Of a DNA stretch of 64,000 bases, positions 38,001 to 49,668 are shown piece after piece. This DNA comes from Chromobotia macracanthus (Eukaryota > Chordata > Actinopteri > Cypriniformes > Botiidae): assembly GCA_036877525.1 (NCBI GenBank), contig JAZGTH010000103.1:1212501-1276500 (forward strand), read 5' to 3'. Within the stretch, counting starts at the first letter, position 1; every line of letters begins with the position of its first letter. The notes under the pieces were generated by a model. The model was not told the DNA's origin. It did no database searches and was given only the letters and a program-made list of their open reading frames with translations. The translations under genes and the position numbers were made by a program.

Positions 38001-38189
38001 CTCAGCAGTCAAACATTTTTCACAGGGACAGTGCAAACGTTCTTCCCGGGAAAGACCGAGTCGGAAATAAAGGGCTACATTCGGCAGAAGCTTCAGAACG
38101 AAGCCAAAAGACTCAGAAAAAGGCCACACCCACCCGAGGATCCATTGGTGGCCCCGTCTGAGAGGGCAGGGACAATGTATGAGCGTTGA
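35076..38189 (+). CDS. Small BEN-domain protein, six coding exons
   Basis: BEN domains are alpha-helical DNA- or protein-binding modules found in transcriptional repressors such as Insensitive, BEND5/6 and NACC1. Exons: 35076-35105, 35561-35602, 35824-35929, 36306-36553, 37120-37306 and 38026-38189. All joins are GT-AG with matching phases and give one 258-aa frame ending TGA. Exon 3 and the start of exon 4 encode a short amphipathic helix (LVAMVLSMQREMDGLREQIR) likely to be a coiled coil. A Ser/Thr-rich linker follows. The C-terminal BEN domain (residues about 143-230) shows QKLTNDLLRSLYDRDCLASH, an SGAVNSRRG segment, ADEIHAILRTVQTFFPG and KGYIRQKLQNEAKR. Coiled coil plus terminal BEN resembles the BEN-solo repressors. 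I do not recognise the exact gene. The first two tiny exons are the least certain part. Confidence 0.82.
35934..36056. mobile_element. AACGTT-rich MITE, copy 6, truncated, next to a splice donor
   Basis: Starts cccagctaacaatgttaagttg four bases after the exon 3 donor GT of the BEN gene and is truncated after ttttagacattgtg. Only the outer part of one half remains. Confidence 0.78.
36691..37000. mobile_element. MITE with GGTAACACTTTA ends (BEN gene intron 4)
   Basis: Starts ggtaacactttacaa and ends ttgtaaaatgttacc, near-complementary 15-bp ends 310 bp apart. Inside, ttgttaacattagttaac and tgttaacttc-type repeats recur. This is a familiar high-copy non-autonomous element of fish genomes; the superfamily is not assigned here. 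Confidence 0.85.
37585..37735. mobile_element. AACGTT-rich MITE, copy 7, fragment (BEN gene intron 5)
   Basis: Retains ttctgtaacattttttaaatg, actaacaactttattctt, the atatatgatacat block, actacaagaaca and tttgagagaacttttagagaacgtt. Both termini are lost. Confidence 0.7.
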
Positions 38190-38255
38190 GCGTCGACTGG
38201 CGTGCAGTTCCCAACGAATCGTTTTGTTGTTCAAGTATTCAGAACAAGAGCAACT

Positions 38256-38898
38256 ATTAAAAACAATTGTAGCATTTTCTCCTCATGCTGTTGTCAACAT
38301 TGCGATCGTATCTGAAAGGTTTTCCGTCTGAGCTGTGGAATCCGTGACCAACTGGCGTATCATTTTGTCATGTTGATTACACAAAACTGTGACTGTATTG
38401 ATTCGACGTTGAAAAAAATGAACCCTGGAGCTTTGTCGCAATTTGCAATAGATAGAAACAGGGGTGAGCGAGTAGCTTCACTGCCAGACGTTTTCTTCTC
38501 GATTGTATCACACACTGTTTGTCGTAAACGAGAAGCTGAAATGAAGTTCAGACTGATGCTGTGAGCGCAGCGGCAGACGGTTAAGCATCGCTCTCCTGTA
38601 AAATGACATGAACGTCACATGATGGGGGGTGTCGTGATTGATGCGGTTCAGACTTGTGGAATTTTTGTTGATCACATGTTGAAAGCGCGCTCTCTGCGTG
38701 TGATGTGAATATATTTTCCGTGTGTAATGTGAATAAGTCTGTGGAATACACATGTGCCTCTGTCCTTACCGTGGCCTTATCAGTCACTTATAAGGCCTAC
38801 ACTGTAGCCTTATCAGTCAGAAAACACAGCAGTTACTTTAACTGTGAAAACCACTGTGTACTTTAACTGTGTAAACCACTGTGATTACATCCATTAAA
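38256..38898 (+). terminator. BEN gene 3' UTR with ATTAAA signals
   Basis: ATTAAA occurs at 38256-38261, only 67 bp after the stop, and at 38893-38898. No canonical AATAAA is found between. The interval has mixed composition and no repeat. A short or a roughly 700-bp 3' UTR is possible. Confidence 0.35.
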
Positions 38899-38996
38899 AT
38901 GAACTTTTATCTGTCTAAAATGTGTGGCGTCTTTGATCTGCTTCAGAATTTCATCTTTAAAGCTTCTTCAAAGATTCAATTTATAGGAGAGACTCG

Positions 38997-39440
38997 AACC
39001 AGCAGCTTTAACATACAGAACTAGTCAAAGGTTTATGGTCACTTAACTGAAAGGTTATGATCTTAAAATCTAACCTTCGTATACGTACATTCTTTAATTA
39101 GTTTGTAGACACAAATATAATTTCCTTCTGTGTAAAACTAAAATATAATTAAAAAAATGTTTTTGAAATGGATGATGCAGACTGAATAATGAAGAAAAGC
39201 AGCCAATAAAAGCCCAGCATAGATTCTCCTTCAGTAATGTTTAAAAAACACCAGGGTGACATCTCAAGAAACTGGTAAAAAAAACTGTAATAAAATGCCA
39301 AGTGTGTTTTTGAAAATTCCAGGCAAGGCTGATTACTTCAGACATGCTGTAATATCAAAATTGTGATTTATTTAGGATTTTCTTAGTTACAACTTCCCAT
39401 AGTTCCTTTTGTGTTATTGTGTAGTTTAATGAGTTTACTA
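38997..39440 (+). repeat. Interspersed repeat, plus orientation copy
   Basis: Begins aactagtcaaaggtttatgg and includes gaataatgaagaaaagcagccaataaaagc and attccaggcaaggctgattac. It matches the inverted copy at 28075-28420 in its central part. No ORF; probably a decayed DNA element. Confidence 0.5.
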
Positions 39441-39539
39441 TTATTCCAAAATGTGAAACAAAATATGAATTAAGAATGAGTGAGTGACATTAAACTGTAG
39501 CCTTGATTGTAAAAAAAAGTGTGTGTTTTTTACATTTCC

Positions 39540-40620
39540 AGACTGAAGCGCAGAACTGTGGTTTTAGAGGGCCGACGGCTATTTAAGCAAATTAACCCCG
39601 CGCTCACCAGCTGTAGATCCCCACCCGCCCCTCTCTGGAAAAACAACACGACACAATGAACGGCGTGGGAACTGCATATGGTACATAATCAATAGGTCTT
39701 ATCACACAGACACAAGCTGAACCGCAGACACAGCACCATCAGACTGAAGCATTATCAGTGATACATGACCCTAATCCATTTGTGTCAGAGATACAACAGA
39801 CTGATGTTCAGGAAAACAGTGGTGTCGCACTGGGGACGATATCTCCACCGATCCAGCCGTCTCGCAGACCTCACCTCTCTTTCCACTCATCAGATCTGTT
39901 AACAGCCAATCAGTGGTCTGCTTTTGTTTCTGCAGGTTCTAGTGTTTTCATTGTACTGCTGTATTGCGGGCAGCGCGTTGCGTGAATCACTTTGAATCGC
40001 TTTAAATGCGCGTCTCTCTGTGTGATTTTCTTCCTGATGTTTTCTTTTATCTAATGTTGGGACATAAATGTTGCGAAAAGAAAAAAATATTTCCAACAAT
40101 GTTACCACGCTGGCGTTTGATCTCTAACGCTCAAGCTGGTTTACAAATAAAAGAAGTACTTTAGCTATTTTTTTAACAATGTTTTCTCTGCGCAGCCAAA
40201 CAACACTTCAAAGTTGAAGGTCGGCATGTTTAAGCAGTTTTCCGGGCCCCCATCCTTCTCTGAAGGGGCCAACACAAACATGTCTCGGCCCTCTGCGGGG
40301 CTCTCGCTCAACCTGGGTAAAAGCAGCAGGGAAGACAACAGAAATTAAACGTTTGCAGAACGCAGAAGAAACGCCTCCTCCCGTAGGCCCATGTGTTTCC
40401 CGCCGAGCTGTAATATGTCATCTGGGCAGTCGCTCCGATGGAGGACATATCCCACTATGCCCTGCGAGGCAGGGTGCCACAGAACCCGTTGCGGCTCACT
40501 AACACGCCTCCACGTGCCATCGTAACTTTTCATTTGTCTTCTTCTACCTGTCAAGAGGGGGAAAACATGTTTGTAGGAAATGATCCTCCCCACTGAAATC
40601 AGGATCTATCAGCTGTGCTT
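39540..40620. other. Unique GC-richer block, possible regulatory element cluster
   Basis: Two GC-rich stretches (39540-39700 and 40190-40600) are repeat-free, for example gagggccgacggctatttaagcaaattaaccccgcg and ccgggcccccatccttctctgaaggggcc, which contains a 10-bp-scale inverted repeat. ORFs here are short and unspliced. Conserved noncoding function is an inference from composition. Confidence 0.3.
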
Positions 40621-40639
40621 CTGTGGCGTTAAATGACGT

Positions 40640-40966
40640 CCCAGCTAACAGTTTTAGCTTGTAAGAACATTTCCCTAACACTTCCATTAAGTAACGAAAA
40701 CATTGTTACTTTGAATGTTTTAGAAATGTTCAAAACATTCAGTTTCTTAGACGTTGCATTATCACTATTGCTCGATTATAACGTTATTCAATTTTTTTTT
40801 ACTCTGTAACATCTTTAAAAGTTTTCACTAACAACTTAAGAACAACATTTTTATGTATATATTTTAAAAATTTTCTGCTTAACGTTACGCTTTTTTAATA
40901 GCTTTGAGAGAACTTTTAAAGAGCGTTGGCTCTGAAATGTTCTGAAAACATTTCTTGTTAGCTAGG
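40640..40966. mobile_element. AACGTT-rich MITE, copy 8
   Basis: From cccagctaacagttttagctt to ttcttgttagctagg, near full length. The internal tatatata tract is shortened. Confidence 0.83.
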
Positions 40967-41769
40967 TTGGAATCATGATCTATCAGCTTCACTTTTGTGT
41001 CGTTTATTGAAATTGAACTTTCATTGAAAGATACTCAAAATCTAATGATTTTAATAAACATATTTCATATACAATAGATACATTTATCTTTCTTGTGTGG
41101 GCGATATAAATCTGCTTTGTTTTGCTTTTGAACACAGAGTTCTTTAAGCCTCAGAAGGGTTTTAATTGAATGTCTTGGTTTAATTTTGGGAATCATCTTG
41201 TTCTGTCTGGCACGGCAGTGAGACGGGAAACGCCCGCTGTCGTGTTTCCAAATCAACAAAGACTGTTTATTTATGTGTTTTCTCTTTCACATGCCTGAAT
41301 TTCCACCAGTGTGACTCTTGAAATCCATTTGCAGGCATTTATTCAGAGTCATGCATCACATTTTTGCGGTCGTATTGCTTTCAGCACAATATCTATTGAG
41401 AAACACATTCAATTAAAGCGTAAGGGGCAACCATCGGTCCAAACCCAGCAGAACACGCATACGGCGACCGTGAGCGCAAGAGAGGATCGGGATGGTCAGT
41501 TGTCAGGGCAACATGCCCCTGGAGAGGGCCGGGGGTGAGCCGAACACCTGCCCTGCTCGGATCTGTGGGGAATTCTTCTGAGTGAGAGCAGATGAGAACC
41601 TTTAAGAACCAGAGAGTGAGAGAGAGCAGAGAAAGTCGGGCGAGAACGTGAGCATCTGTCCAATGAGAGGAGTGGAATTTATTTATTATCAGGAGGAAGA
41701 GGTGGTTCCACAGGGCGGTTTGATTAATGTCCAGCCCTCCATCTTGTCAGTCCGTTTTTGTCTGTTGAA

Positions 41770-42145
41770 AGGAAAACAAAGCACGGGGGGCGAGCGAGAG
41801 CGAGCGAGCGAGAGAGAGAAGGAGGGAGGGGAGAGAATGGGGTGGTGGGGGTGTTCGGTTAATGGCTGCCACTGAGGTTTCTTTTCATGTCGCTTGGGCC
41901 CGTCAGTTTTGATTGATGGCTCAGACAATGATTGGACGGACCCTTAGCTCCTGCTCACCCACCATGAGCATTATGGGAAAAAAGAGAGATAGTGGCAGAG
42001 CGAGCGGGAGAGAGAGAGAGAGAGGCGGTCCAATCGGAATCCAGAAAAGCACCCCTCCGACCAATCAGAGGAAAGAGGAAAATAGAGCAAGGAGAGAGAG
42101 AGAGGAGCAGAGAAATGGAGTGAAAGAGAGAGAGAGAAAATAAAG
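41770..42145. repeat. Purine-rich (GA)n tracts around a unique core
   Basis: Clusters of GAGCGAGCGAG/AGAGAG (41790-41835, 41995-42025, 42085-42140) flank a unique 150-bp segment (41870-41985). The ORFs reported across it are low-complexity products. Confidence 0.7.
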
Positions 42146-43162
42146 ACAGACAGAATGAATAAAAGAGGTGGAGATTTAGATGCTGCCTGTGTAATCTGAC
42201 TCGATTATATATGTGTATATAACAGTCTGTGTGTGTAAGCACTCCATCCAAACCTGTTCCATCTTTCTCTCTCTATCTTTGGTTTGGCATCTCAAACCTC
42301 ATTATCTTTCACTAACAATCTTTCGGCTTTAAGGACCCGTGCAGAATTAAAGCAGAGTTTTATATTAAAGTGTCTACATAGTTCAGTAACATTCACGTCT
42401 GATTGTCTAACACACAGTCAGCAAATCAGAGCTCTGATTTGTGGGCTGAGAACACACATGTGAGGTCATCACACTACACGTGTACCCGTGTGTTTTGTGT
42501 CATCCGAACATGAAATGAACTCAATTTAAACACTATAAAGCACAGTTCAGACCTGCTCAGGGCACGAGGAAGCATTGTTTGATGTTTTGAGGCACATCTG
42601 AAACAGAAACAGGAGGCAGAGACTCTGTCGGGAAAACCTCAAACTCAGGAGCTGTCTGTCATCATTTCCCAACGCTGAGAGAACGACTGAAGCATGACTG
42701 TGTCAGCAAACATTACCTTTCAAAGCTTCGAACAACATCAGAGCTGTATGAAGTGACGCCCGAGTCTGTTTCAGGACAGTTTCATTCATATCAGCTGTGT
42801 GATTTCAGGCTGTTTTTAATTTAAAACTAAATGTGTATGTCTTTAAAGCAGGCTGATGACATCAAGCTGGTAATATGTATAACATGTTCAGTAAGGAATA
42901 GCATGTAGTATGCAGTATGTATAATTGTGTATAGTATGCAAAATGTCTGTGTGCATAAACTACACGGATGACCGGGTGTACTGTTTAATAATAGGCAGTG
43001 CTTGGTGTACACTGCACAGTATGTAGTATGCAGCATGCTAGTATACTATTGAGAACACATACAAAGAGAAAGAAAGAGGGAGAGAGGGAGAGCATCCCGT
43101 TTGTTTAATAACATTGTGTGTGTGAGAAAAAGGTGCAGTATGAAAAGAACAGAAATGAAACG

Positions 43163-43197
43163 TTTTGTGTATCTGTGTGTGTGTGTGTGTGTGTGTG
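43163..43197. repeat. (GT)n microsatellite
   Basis: About 13 GT units after tgtatctgtgt, immediately left of MITE copy 9. Confidence 0.9.
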
Positions 43198-43223
43198 AAA
43201 CAGAAGCACTGCTAATGAGCAGC

Positions 43224-43523
43224 ATTGGCTAACATTCTCTAAAACGTTATTAAAAAAACGTTCTAACTAATCTTAGTAGAATGTTTTTAATGCAATATAT
43301 CACATATCAAAAACGTTATTCTTAAATTGTTAGTGGAATGTTTTAAAAATGTTACAAAACTTTTGAATAATGTCGTTACAGCCAAACAAAAATGTTCATA
43401 CAACATCTGAAAATTTTTTGATTTTGACTATTCATAGAAGTTTCAAAGTAACATTTACAAATGTTTTTGTTACTTAATGGAAACATTAAGGAAACATTGC
43501 TCCAACCTAAAAGTGTTAGCTGG
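43224..43523. mobile_element. AACGTT-rich MITE, copy 9
   Basis: Begins within the family at ttggctaacattctc (the outer left end is missing) and finishes aacctaaaagtgttagctgg. The atatcacatatcaaaaacgttattcttaa block is well kept. Confidence 0.8.
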
Positions 43524-43544
43524 CAGGAGAGATACCTCGCTTGG

Positions 43545-43752
43545 TTTGGAGTGAGTGTTATTAGGTTTGGGAAGAGGAACATATGTAGAGGAGCTGCAGG
43601 GGCCCGAGGGGACGGTTGATCCCATGGCGCCACTCCTCTCTTCTGCACCAAATGGAAGCACAAATTGAGTTGGTGGAGCTGCGTAAATTAAATTTACTGG
43701 TGGAGCCCCCCTCACCGTTACAGCCCCACACTGAGTTTAGGGTCATCTGTTT
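43545..43752 (-). other. Exon-like open block of unknown identity
   Basis: On the minus strand about 65 codons are open, with a compositionally ordinary reading (YAAPPTQFVLPFGAEERSG, then STYVPLPKPNN), ending GAG|gtatct, a possible donor, directly before MITE copy 9. The plus strand is also open here (MEAQIELVELRKLNLLVEPP). Codon third positions show no clear bias. No family recognised and no partner exon found. Confidence 0.25.
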
Positions 43753-44105
43753 TAGTTGGCAAATTGATTTTTACATTTTGGCCCTCATCCTCCGCCATCC
43801 TTGTCTTTCTGTGTCCTGTCTCTCCTTCCATCTGATGTTTATAGTGTGTGTGTGTCATATTGAGATGATGGTTTGTATGAAGATGGTGTTTATATCAGTG
43901 GTGTGTTTGATCAGTGTGTGAGATTTTCTCCTCGTGTGCTGTTCTGAGACACATGAGAACATGTTGAGGTGATGCAGTTTATTTGACCTGGAAATGTTGT
44001 TCGTAAAATTGTCTGTGAATGATTTGCAGATGTAGGGTATGTGTTTTTTTAAGACTTGTCTGCTCGTCTTTATTGTGAATAAATGTGGCCTTAGCCTTTA
44101 TGAAG

Positions 44106-44322
44106 GGCTGGGTGTGTTTACTTAACCATATGTTGGAGACAAATTTGTTACCAAAAATCCAATCTGAGCAAAACTCCTTTTGGGAATGTCCTGATTTGTA
44201 AAAACACTACAAAAATATAGAAAATACAGTTTTATTGTAAAAATGCAGAAAGTTTTCTGTAAGGGTTAGAGTGTGGGTTCGGTTATATGTGAATGTCCCT
44301 GTTTAGACAGATAAGTAAACGT
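44106..44322 (+). repeat. Interspersed 'ggggac/ggagac' repeat, copy 3
   Basis: Runs from gggtgtgtttacttaaccatatgttggagac to ccctgtttagacagataagtaaac and ends in a (gt)n run. It closely parallels copy 2 at 32342-32612. Confidence 0.7.
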
Positions 44323-44361
44323 GTGTGTGTGTACTTTGTCACTTTAGAACAGTAGAAGTTT

Positions 44362-44362
44362 T

Positions 44363-44403
<41 letters not shown>
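44362..44403. repeat. (TC)n microsatellite
   Basis: Roughly 20 uninterrupted TC units; a shorter, impure tract follows near 44483-44508. Confidence 0.9.
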
Positions 44404-44404
<1 letters not shown>

Positions 44405-45304
44405 ATGAGAGCAGCATTGTAGCAATTAATTAAACCAAATTAATTACCCTTCTTATCATATGAGTACACACTCATGCAAAACACTCTCTCCATCTTTCTC
44501 TCTCTCTCACACACACCCACATTAACATGAATTTCACGTCTCCTTTAAATATGCTTCACTTTTGTTTCAGGTGTAAACTTTGTCTGATGTTTCTTGTGAA
44601 AATATAAACAATACAGTTTTTAACATTTGATAGCTTACAGGCTACAATACAAGTTTGGAGCTACAGTATAAAATCAGTGTGTTTTGCATAGTTTATATTC
44701 GTTTTTGGAGAATTGTGGGATATGATGGAGTTCTTAAGCCATTAGCTGCAAACTTTGGTACAAATCCCAGCACACTTTGAGACATTATTGAGATCTTTTC
44801 AAAAAATCACTGGGAGACATGTGAAAATTGCCAGGCTCTTTTTCTCGGGAAGAAAATCTGAGAAGCTTGAAACCTCTCTTTATGCTCTCCCTTCAGTCTT
44901 GTTGTTGTGCAGGAGAAAACATTTCAACGGTCCCTCATTTGTGATATTACAGCTTTACTTTTTCATTTCCCATCATTATGATGTTGTAATCATCATATTT
45001 CAATTTAGCAAATGGTTCTGGCGTGTGTCTTGTCACACAGAAGACAGATTACTGGAGTTTCGTGGCAGTATCCAGGCTTCAAACTTCCTTTTTAAAGTGT
45101 ACAAGCAGGACATGACATTATGAAAGGATCTTGTTTTGACAGCTTCTCTTTTATACCTGTCTGTAGCCATTTCTCACTCTCATACACGCACTTACATCGA
45201 CTGTTTCCTGTATAAGAGAGCTTAGCTGGCGGTTGGAGTCTTTCTGTGTGTGTGTGTGTGTATCATTCTCCTGCTGTGTACAATAGTGGGTTTTTCCCGG
45301 CTCA

Positions 45305-45545
45305 TGTGTGTATGCTGAGCAGGATGGGGGTTCAGGCCTGCAGGGTTTGGGCCCCTCTGGTGTCTTGAAGCAGCTCCTGAGTGAGATTGATGAGGGTCGA
45401 GACCTCCACCTCCCCCCTCCTGCCCCACCATGTCCCCCCCGAGGGCAGATACTGCCTGTACACCCCTGAACACTCTCGCTTGCCAGATCCCTCCATGTGC
45501 ACGGGGCGACCCAGCTGCGCCCCCTCCATTCCTGCCTGTCTCTCC
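45305..45545. other. GC-rich exon-like block, open on both strands
   Basis: On the minus strand the frame ending with TGA at 45332 contains VYRQYLPSGGTWWGRRGEVE and STLINLTQELLQ with G/C-rich third positions. On the plus strand a different frame reads LGPSGVLKQLLSEIDEGRDL up to a TGA near 45471, after a possible acceptor (ctgagcag). Both cannot be right. No acceptor-quality pyrimidine tract precedes the minus reading. I do not recognise either product. Confidence 0.25.
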
Positions 45546-46002
45546 CTTTCACACTCTTTCTCTCTCTTTATCTCTCCATTTTCATCCTGTTTCATACTTG
45601 CTTTCAGCTGGAGTTCTGTCTGTCTCGATTCACTCTCGTCTTTTTCTCGTGCTTTCAGTACTTCTCGATGGTATTGGGTGTTTTGGCAGTTCAAAGGGCT
45701 GGAATGATGTGTGATGCATTCTCTTTTCTGTCATCTTTTTTACTCTTTCTCTTTGTTTCAAAGGGATGCAGACAGGGAGAAAGAAAGAGTGAAAACTCTT
45801 GGACAAGGAAACAAAGGAATTACAGGGTTGCATCAGTGCCTAAACTTTCCAAATTCAGGCCCTAATTTGTTTTAGGAATTCTGATGCAACTGACCAACTG
45901 AAAGATGCAACAAAAGGTTTCCCTGCATTTTGCAGGAAACAGTGTTGTGAATGCTGAATCATACACAGTCGTCACCAGATATTAAATGTTTGCACACACA
46001 CT

Positions 46003-46316
46003 CCCAGCTAACAATTTTAGGTTGTAACATTTCCATTTAGGAAAAAACATCACAAATTTTATTTTGACAGTTCTAGGAATGTCCAGTTTTGTAGACTTTT
46101 AGACGTTGTATTAATGTTGTTGCTTGGTTATAAGAACGTTTTTCAAGCATTGTTTAATTCTGTAACATTTTAAAAACATTCCACTAATATATGATATATA
46201 TATATATATAAATAAAACATAAAGTCCAAACAATGTTACTCCAAGAAACCATTTTTCTAATGTTAAGAGAACTTTTACAGAATGTAACGTTCTGAGAATG
46301 TTCCCTGTTAGCTGGG
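46003..46316. mobile_element. AACGTT-rich MITE, copy 10
   Basis: Both termini intact: cccagctaacaattttaggttg and gaatgttccctgttagctggg. 314 bp long. Confidence 0.9.
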
Positions 46317-46319
46317 CTG

Positions 46320-47660
46320 TTGTTGTAACTCAAACACTTGGAACAGAATCCAACACGTTGGGAAAATAGCTAAACTTTCCAAACACAGACTATTTTCAGA
46401 AATGCTTTGCTTATTCATAAATCTCAGGTTCTGGTTATTTAAAACATTCCACAGTGCTCCATTCACTCTAAATGGTGTGAGTGAAGCAAAAAGAGAGAAG
46501 AGTTCTCCCATCACTTCTCATTAACTCTGGCCCCCGTGGCTGTTGATGTTACATTTTGGTTGATTAAACGTTTGTCATTAACACTTTCCTCAACATTCTC
46601 TGTCAGCCTGTGATTTTGTTACAGTGAGAGTCATGTCAGTTGTCACGAGCTCGCCCGTCGGTTTACGTCCAATCGTGATGAATGGCTTTTATCGAACGGC
46701 CAATCAGAACTCTCAGAGCTTGTTTGAGGGTGGGCTGAAGTCAGCCGTGACGATCTCTGTAAAATGTTATGAGTTGCTGTGACAGTTATCGTGTCGTGTT
46801 TGTGATTTTATTGCACGGACAATAAATAAGCATTATAAGCCAATAATCCAAAATCAGACTGACAAACCGAACAGATAAAGTTTAGGTGCTGAGAAGAAAC
46901 ATCAGCAGAAGGCCTCAGAGTGTCAGAATTACTTAGTACTGATGACTAACGGATTTACTTACAAAACGTGATATAGCTCAGAGGTATCGGAGCGAATCAT
47001 TCGTTCTCATTTAAATAGTTGTCCGGGTCATTTGTGTGTTGCTGTTGTTGTTTAAATGCTATTTGACAGATGTTAGCTAAAATCTACGAACGAATTAACA
47101 AAGTCGAAGAATAACCATCAGCCTGACGTTTTATTTTCTTTACCCTTACGGCTGTATAAACAAGAGCTGAGAATCTGTACCATAAACGTTTCAAGACCGT
47201 TTTAAAAGCAGCTGACTCCGCAACGCTGCCGTAAAGAACCACACACGATCTTTCACTCCGACGCTTCGTTTTGCATTTCCAAACAAACCCTGATTAGCCA
47301 ATCAGAGAGAGAGATAATTGCTGTTGAATTAATGTCGTGTCTTCTTGAGGACGGTTTCAAGGTTTTCCTGGTGATTCCACACTGCTGGAGACGAAGCCGT
47401 GGAGCTTCAACTTCATTTTTCATTGTGTGTCATGAAGGAAATGAAAGAGGTGCTTGTAATAAGACATAAAGAGGCTTTTCATCTGTCCACTGCTCACATT
47501 TGTCCTCTGGCCCTCTGACTCTCCAGCTTTCTGTCTTTTGGCACATTTCAGACAGTTTTGCACAGTTTGTCTTTAGATAAAATGAAGTTACTGCTGTAGA
47601 TGCCATCAGACTCAGAGGAACATCTGTCCGCCTGATGCTCCTGTTTTCTGACCCCTGCCT
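46320..47660. other. Intergenic, no gene seen
   Basis: Unique sequence of mixed composition. The part near 46630-46760 has CCAAT/ATTGG motifs (gtccaatcgtg, ggccaatcagaac, and gattagccaatcagag near 47290) but no exon. Longer ORFs have no splice context. Confidence 0.3.
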
Positions 47661-47667
47661 GCTCCTG

Positions 47668-47946
47668 ACACACACACACACTGATATACACACACACACA
47701 CTGATATACACACACACACACTGATATACACACACTGATACACACACACACACACACTGATATACACACACACACTGATATACACACACACACACTGATA
47801 CACACACACACACTGATATATACACACACACTGATACACACACACACACACTGATATACACACACTGATACACACACACACACTGATAACACACACACAC
47901 ACACTGATATACACACACACACACTGATATACACACACACTGATAT

Positions 47947-47979
<33 letters not shown>

Positions 47980-48106
47980 TGATATACACACACACACACT
48001 GATATACACACACACACTGATATACACACACACACACACACACACACTGATAACACACACACACACACACACTGATATACACAGACACACACACACTGAT
48101 ACACAC
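47668..48106. repeat. (CA)n array interrupted by 'ctgatat'
   Basis: A compound tandem repeat in which (ac)4-10 alternates with actgatat or actgata. On the minus strand this yields Cys/Val/Ser-rich frames of 170-190 codons that are artefacts. It directly adjoins inverted copy 4 of the 'ggggac' repeat at 48104. Confidence 0.95.
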
Positions 48107-48365
48107 ACATGTTTGCTTATCTATCAAAATGGGGACATTCCCCATAGACTTCTGTTGTTTTCATACACAGCTAGTTATAAACAGTATAACCTAACCCACA
48201 CTCTAACAGAAAACGTGCTGCATTTTTACTATTTAAAATAAACTTTATTTACTATGTTTTTACAGCATTTTTTACGTCCCCAAAAGGAGGTTTTGCTCAG
48301 GTTTGGCAGGTTTTGCTGACTTTTGAGTATAAATTTGTTCCCAGCATGGTTAAGTAAACACACAC
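48104..48365 (-). repeat. Interspersed 'ggggac' repeat, copy 4 (inverted)
   Basis: Reading leftward it starts tgtgtgtgtttacttaacca, then the gtaccc-like block and ggggac, and ends with gtccccattttgatagataagcaaac next to the (CA)n array. Confidence 0.7.
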
Positions 48366-49378
48366 ACAAATCTAAACAAATTAACTTGGTGGTGATTTAT
48401 GTCAGAGACTCAGAGTGTAACGTCTTTCATTTAAGCAACTGTGCGTTTACTGGAGATTGTTTGTTATTATTTGTCATCCGTTAGATCTGCTAATATTGTA
48501 TTTATTTAATATTTATTTATTATTTAATTGTGTTCAGATAAACTAACGGATCAAAATGTGTGTGATGTTTATTCCTTATTCCTGTGATATAAATCAATTT
48601 TTAAAATATGAAATGCAGTATATATATCAAGCAATGAATATATGTTTAAGTAATCAATACATAATTAATTCATGTATGTAATTAAGTAATGAAAGTTTAG
48701 CAGGTTACATGTCTGAATATTATTATTAACATATAAAGCTGCTTTTCTTTGCTTTTTTTAATCTGACTGACAGCCGTGTGACTGAGGGAGAGTCTGTATA
48801 TAAAACACCAACATAATGTAACCGAATGTCAATAACTTTCAAATATTTATCTGATTAAATCACAGACTCTGATGAGACTGAAAAGCGTCAATGAACCGTC
48901 ATTAAAACATCAATACTGGAAATCTTAATATGATTTAAAACATTACCATGACAAAAACATCAATCAGTTAAAAGAAGAGCAGCAATATATTTGGCAAAAT
49001 GTCAATGTTTTAAAAACAGAGACAGATTACAGCTCACCAATCGCACTATTGTTTCCCGACAGTTAAAACATTTAATATTATAACATGTAGCAAGTGACAC
49101 GTTTATATAATTAAGGGGCTGAAGCAGCACAAAGACAAAATGATTTTTTTTTAATAATTCTTTGTTTTGTTTCCCGTGAGGGGGAGGATAATAAAAATGA
49201 CTTCAAAGCACCTCCACCAAAACCAATATCACACAAGCAGTTTTCAAGAGAAAATACTGCTTTCATTTTAACATGTGTTTGTGAAAGTCACATTCATTTT
49301 TCTATTGATAGACTCAGAAATCTGGATAAACAGACAAAATATCTCCCTTCTCTTTCCCACACACATCACAGAATTCAG

Positions 49379-49409
<31 letters not shown>

Positions 49410-49439
49410 TGTGCTGTCCCTCTCTCTCTGTGTTTCTCA

Positions 49440-49480
<41 letters not shown>

Positions 49481-49668
49481 CTCTCTCTATTTCTCAATCT
49501 CTGTGTTTTTCTCTCTCTCTCTCTGTTTCTCAGTCTCTCTCTCTCAATTTCTCAGTCTCTCTCTCTTTCTCTCTCTCTTTTGTGCTGTCTCTCTCTCTCT
49601 CTGTTTCTCTCTTTCTCTCTTTTGTGCTGTCTCTCTCTCTGTTTCTCAGTCTCTCTCTCTCTCTGTGT
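49379..49668. repeat. Polypyrimidine (CT)n-rich tract, about 290 bp
   Basis: Strongly strand-asymmetric CT repeats are broken by a recurring tttgtgctgt motif (three times) and gtttctcagt (three times), so the tract is partly a higher-order repeat. Long Ser/Leu-rich ORFs are artefacts of composition. Confidence 0.92.

Noticed and set aside
47430..48145. Three overlapping minus-strand ORFs of 168-186 codons
   Set aside because: All three frames are open because of the (CA)n-ctgatat repeat; identical low-complexity Cys/Val/Ser composition in each frame shows it is not coding.
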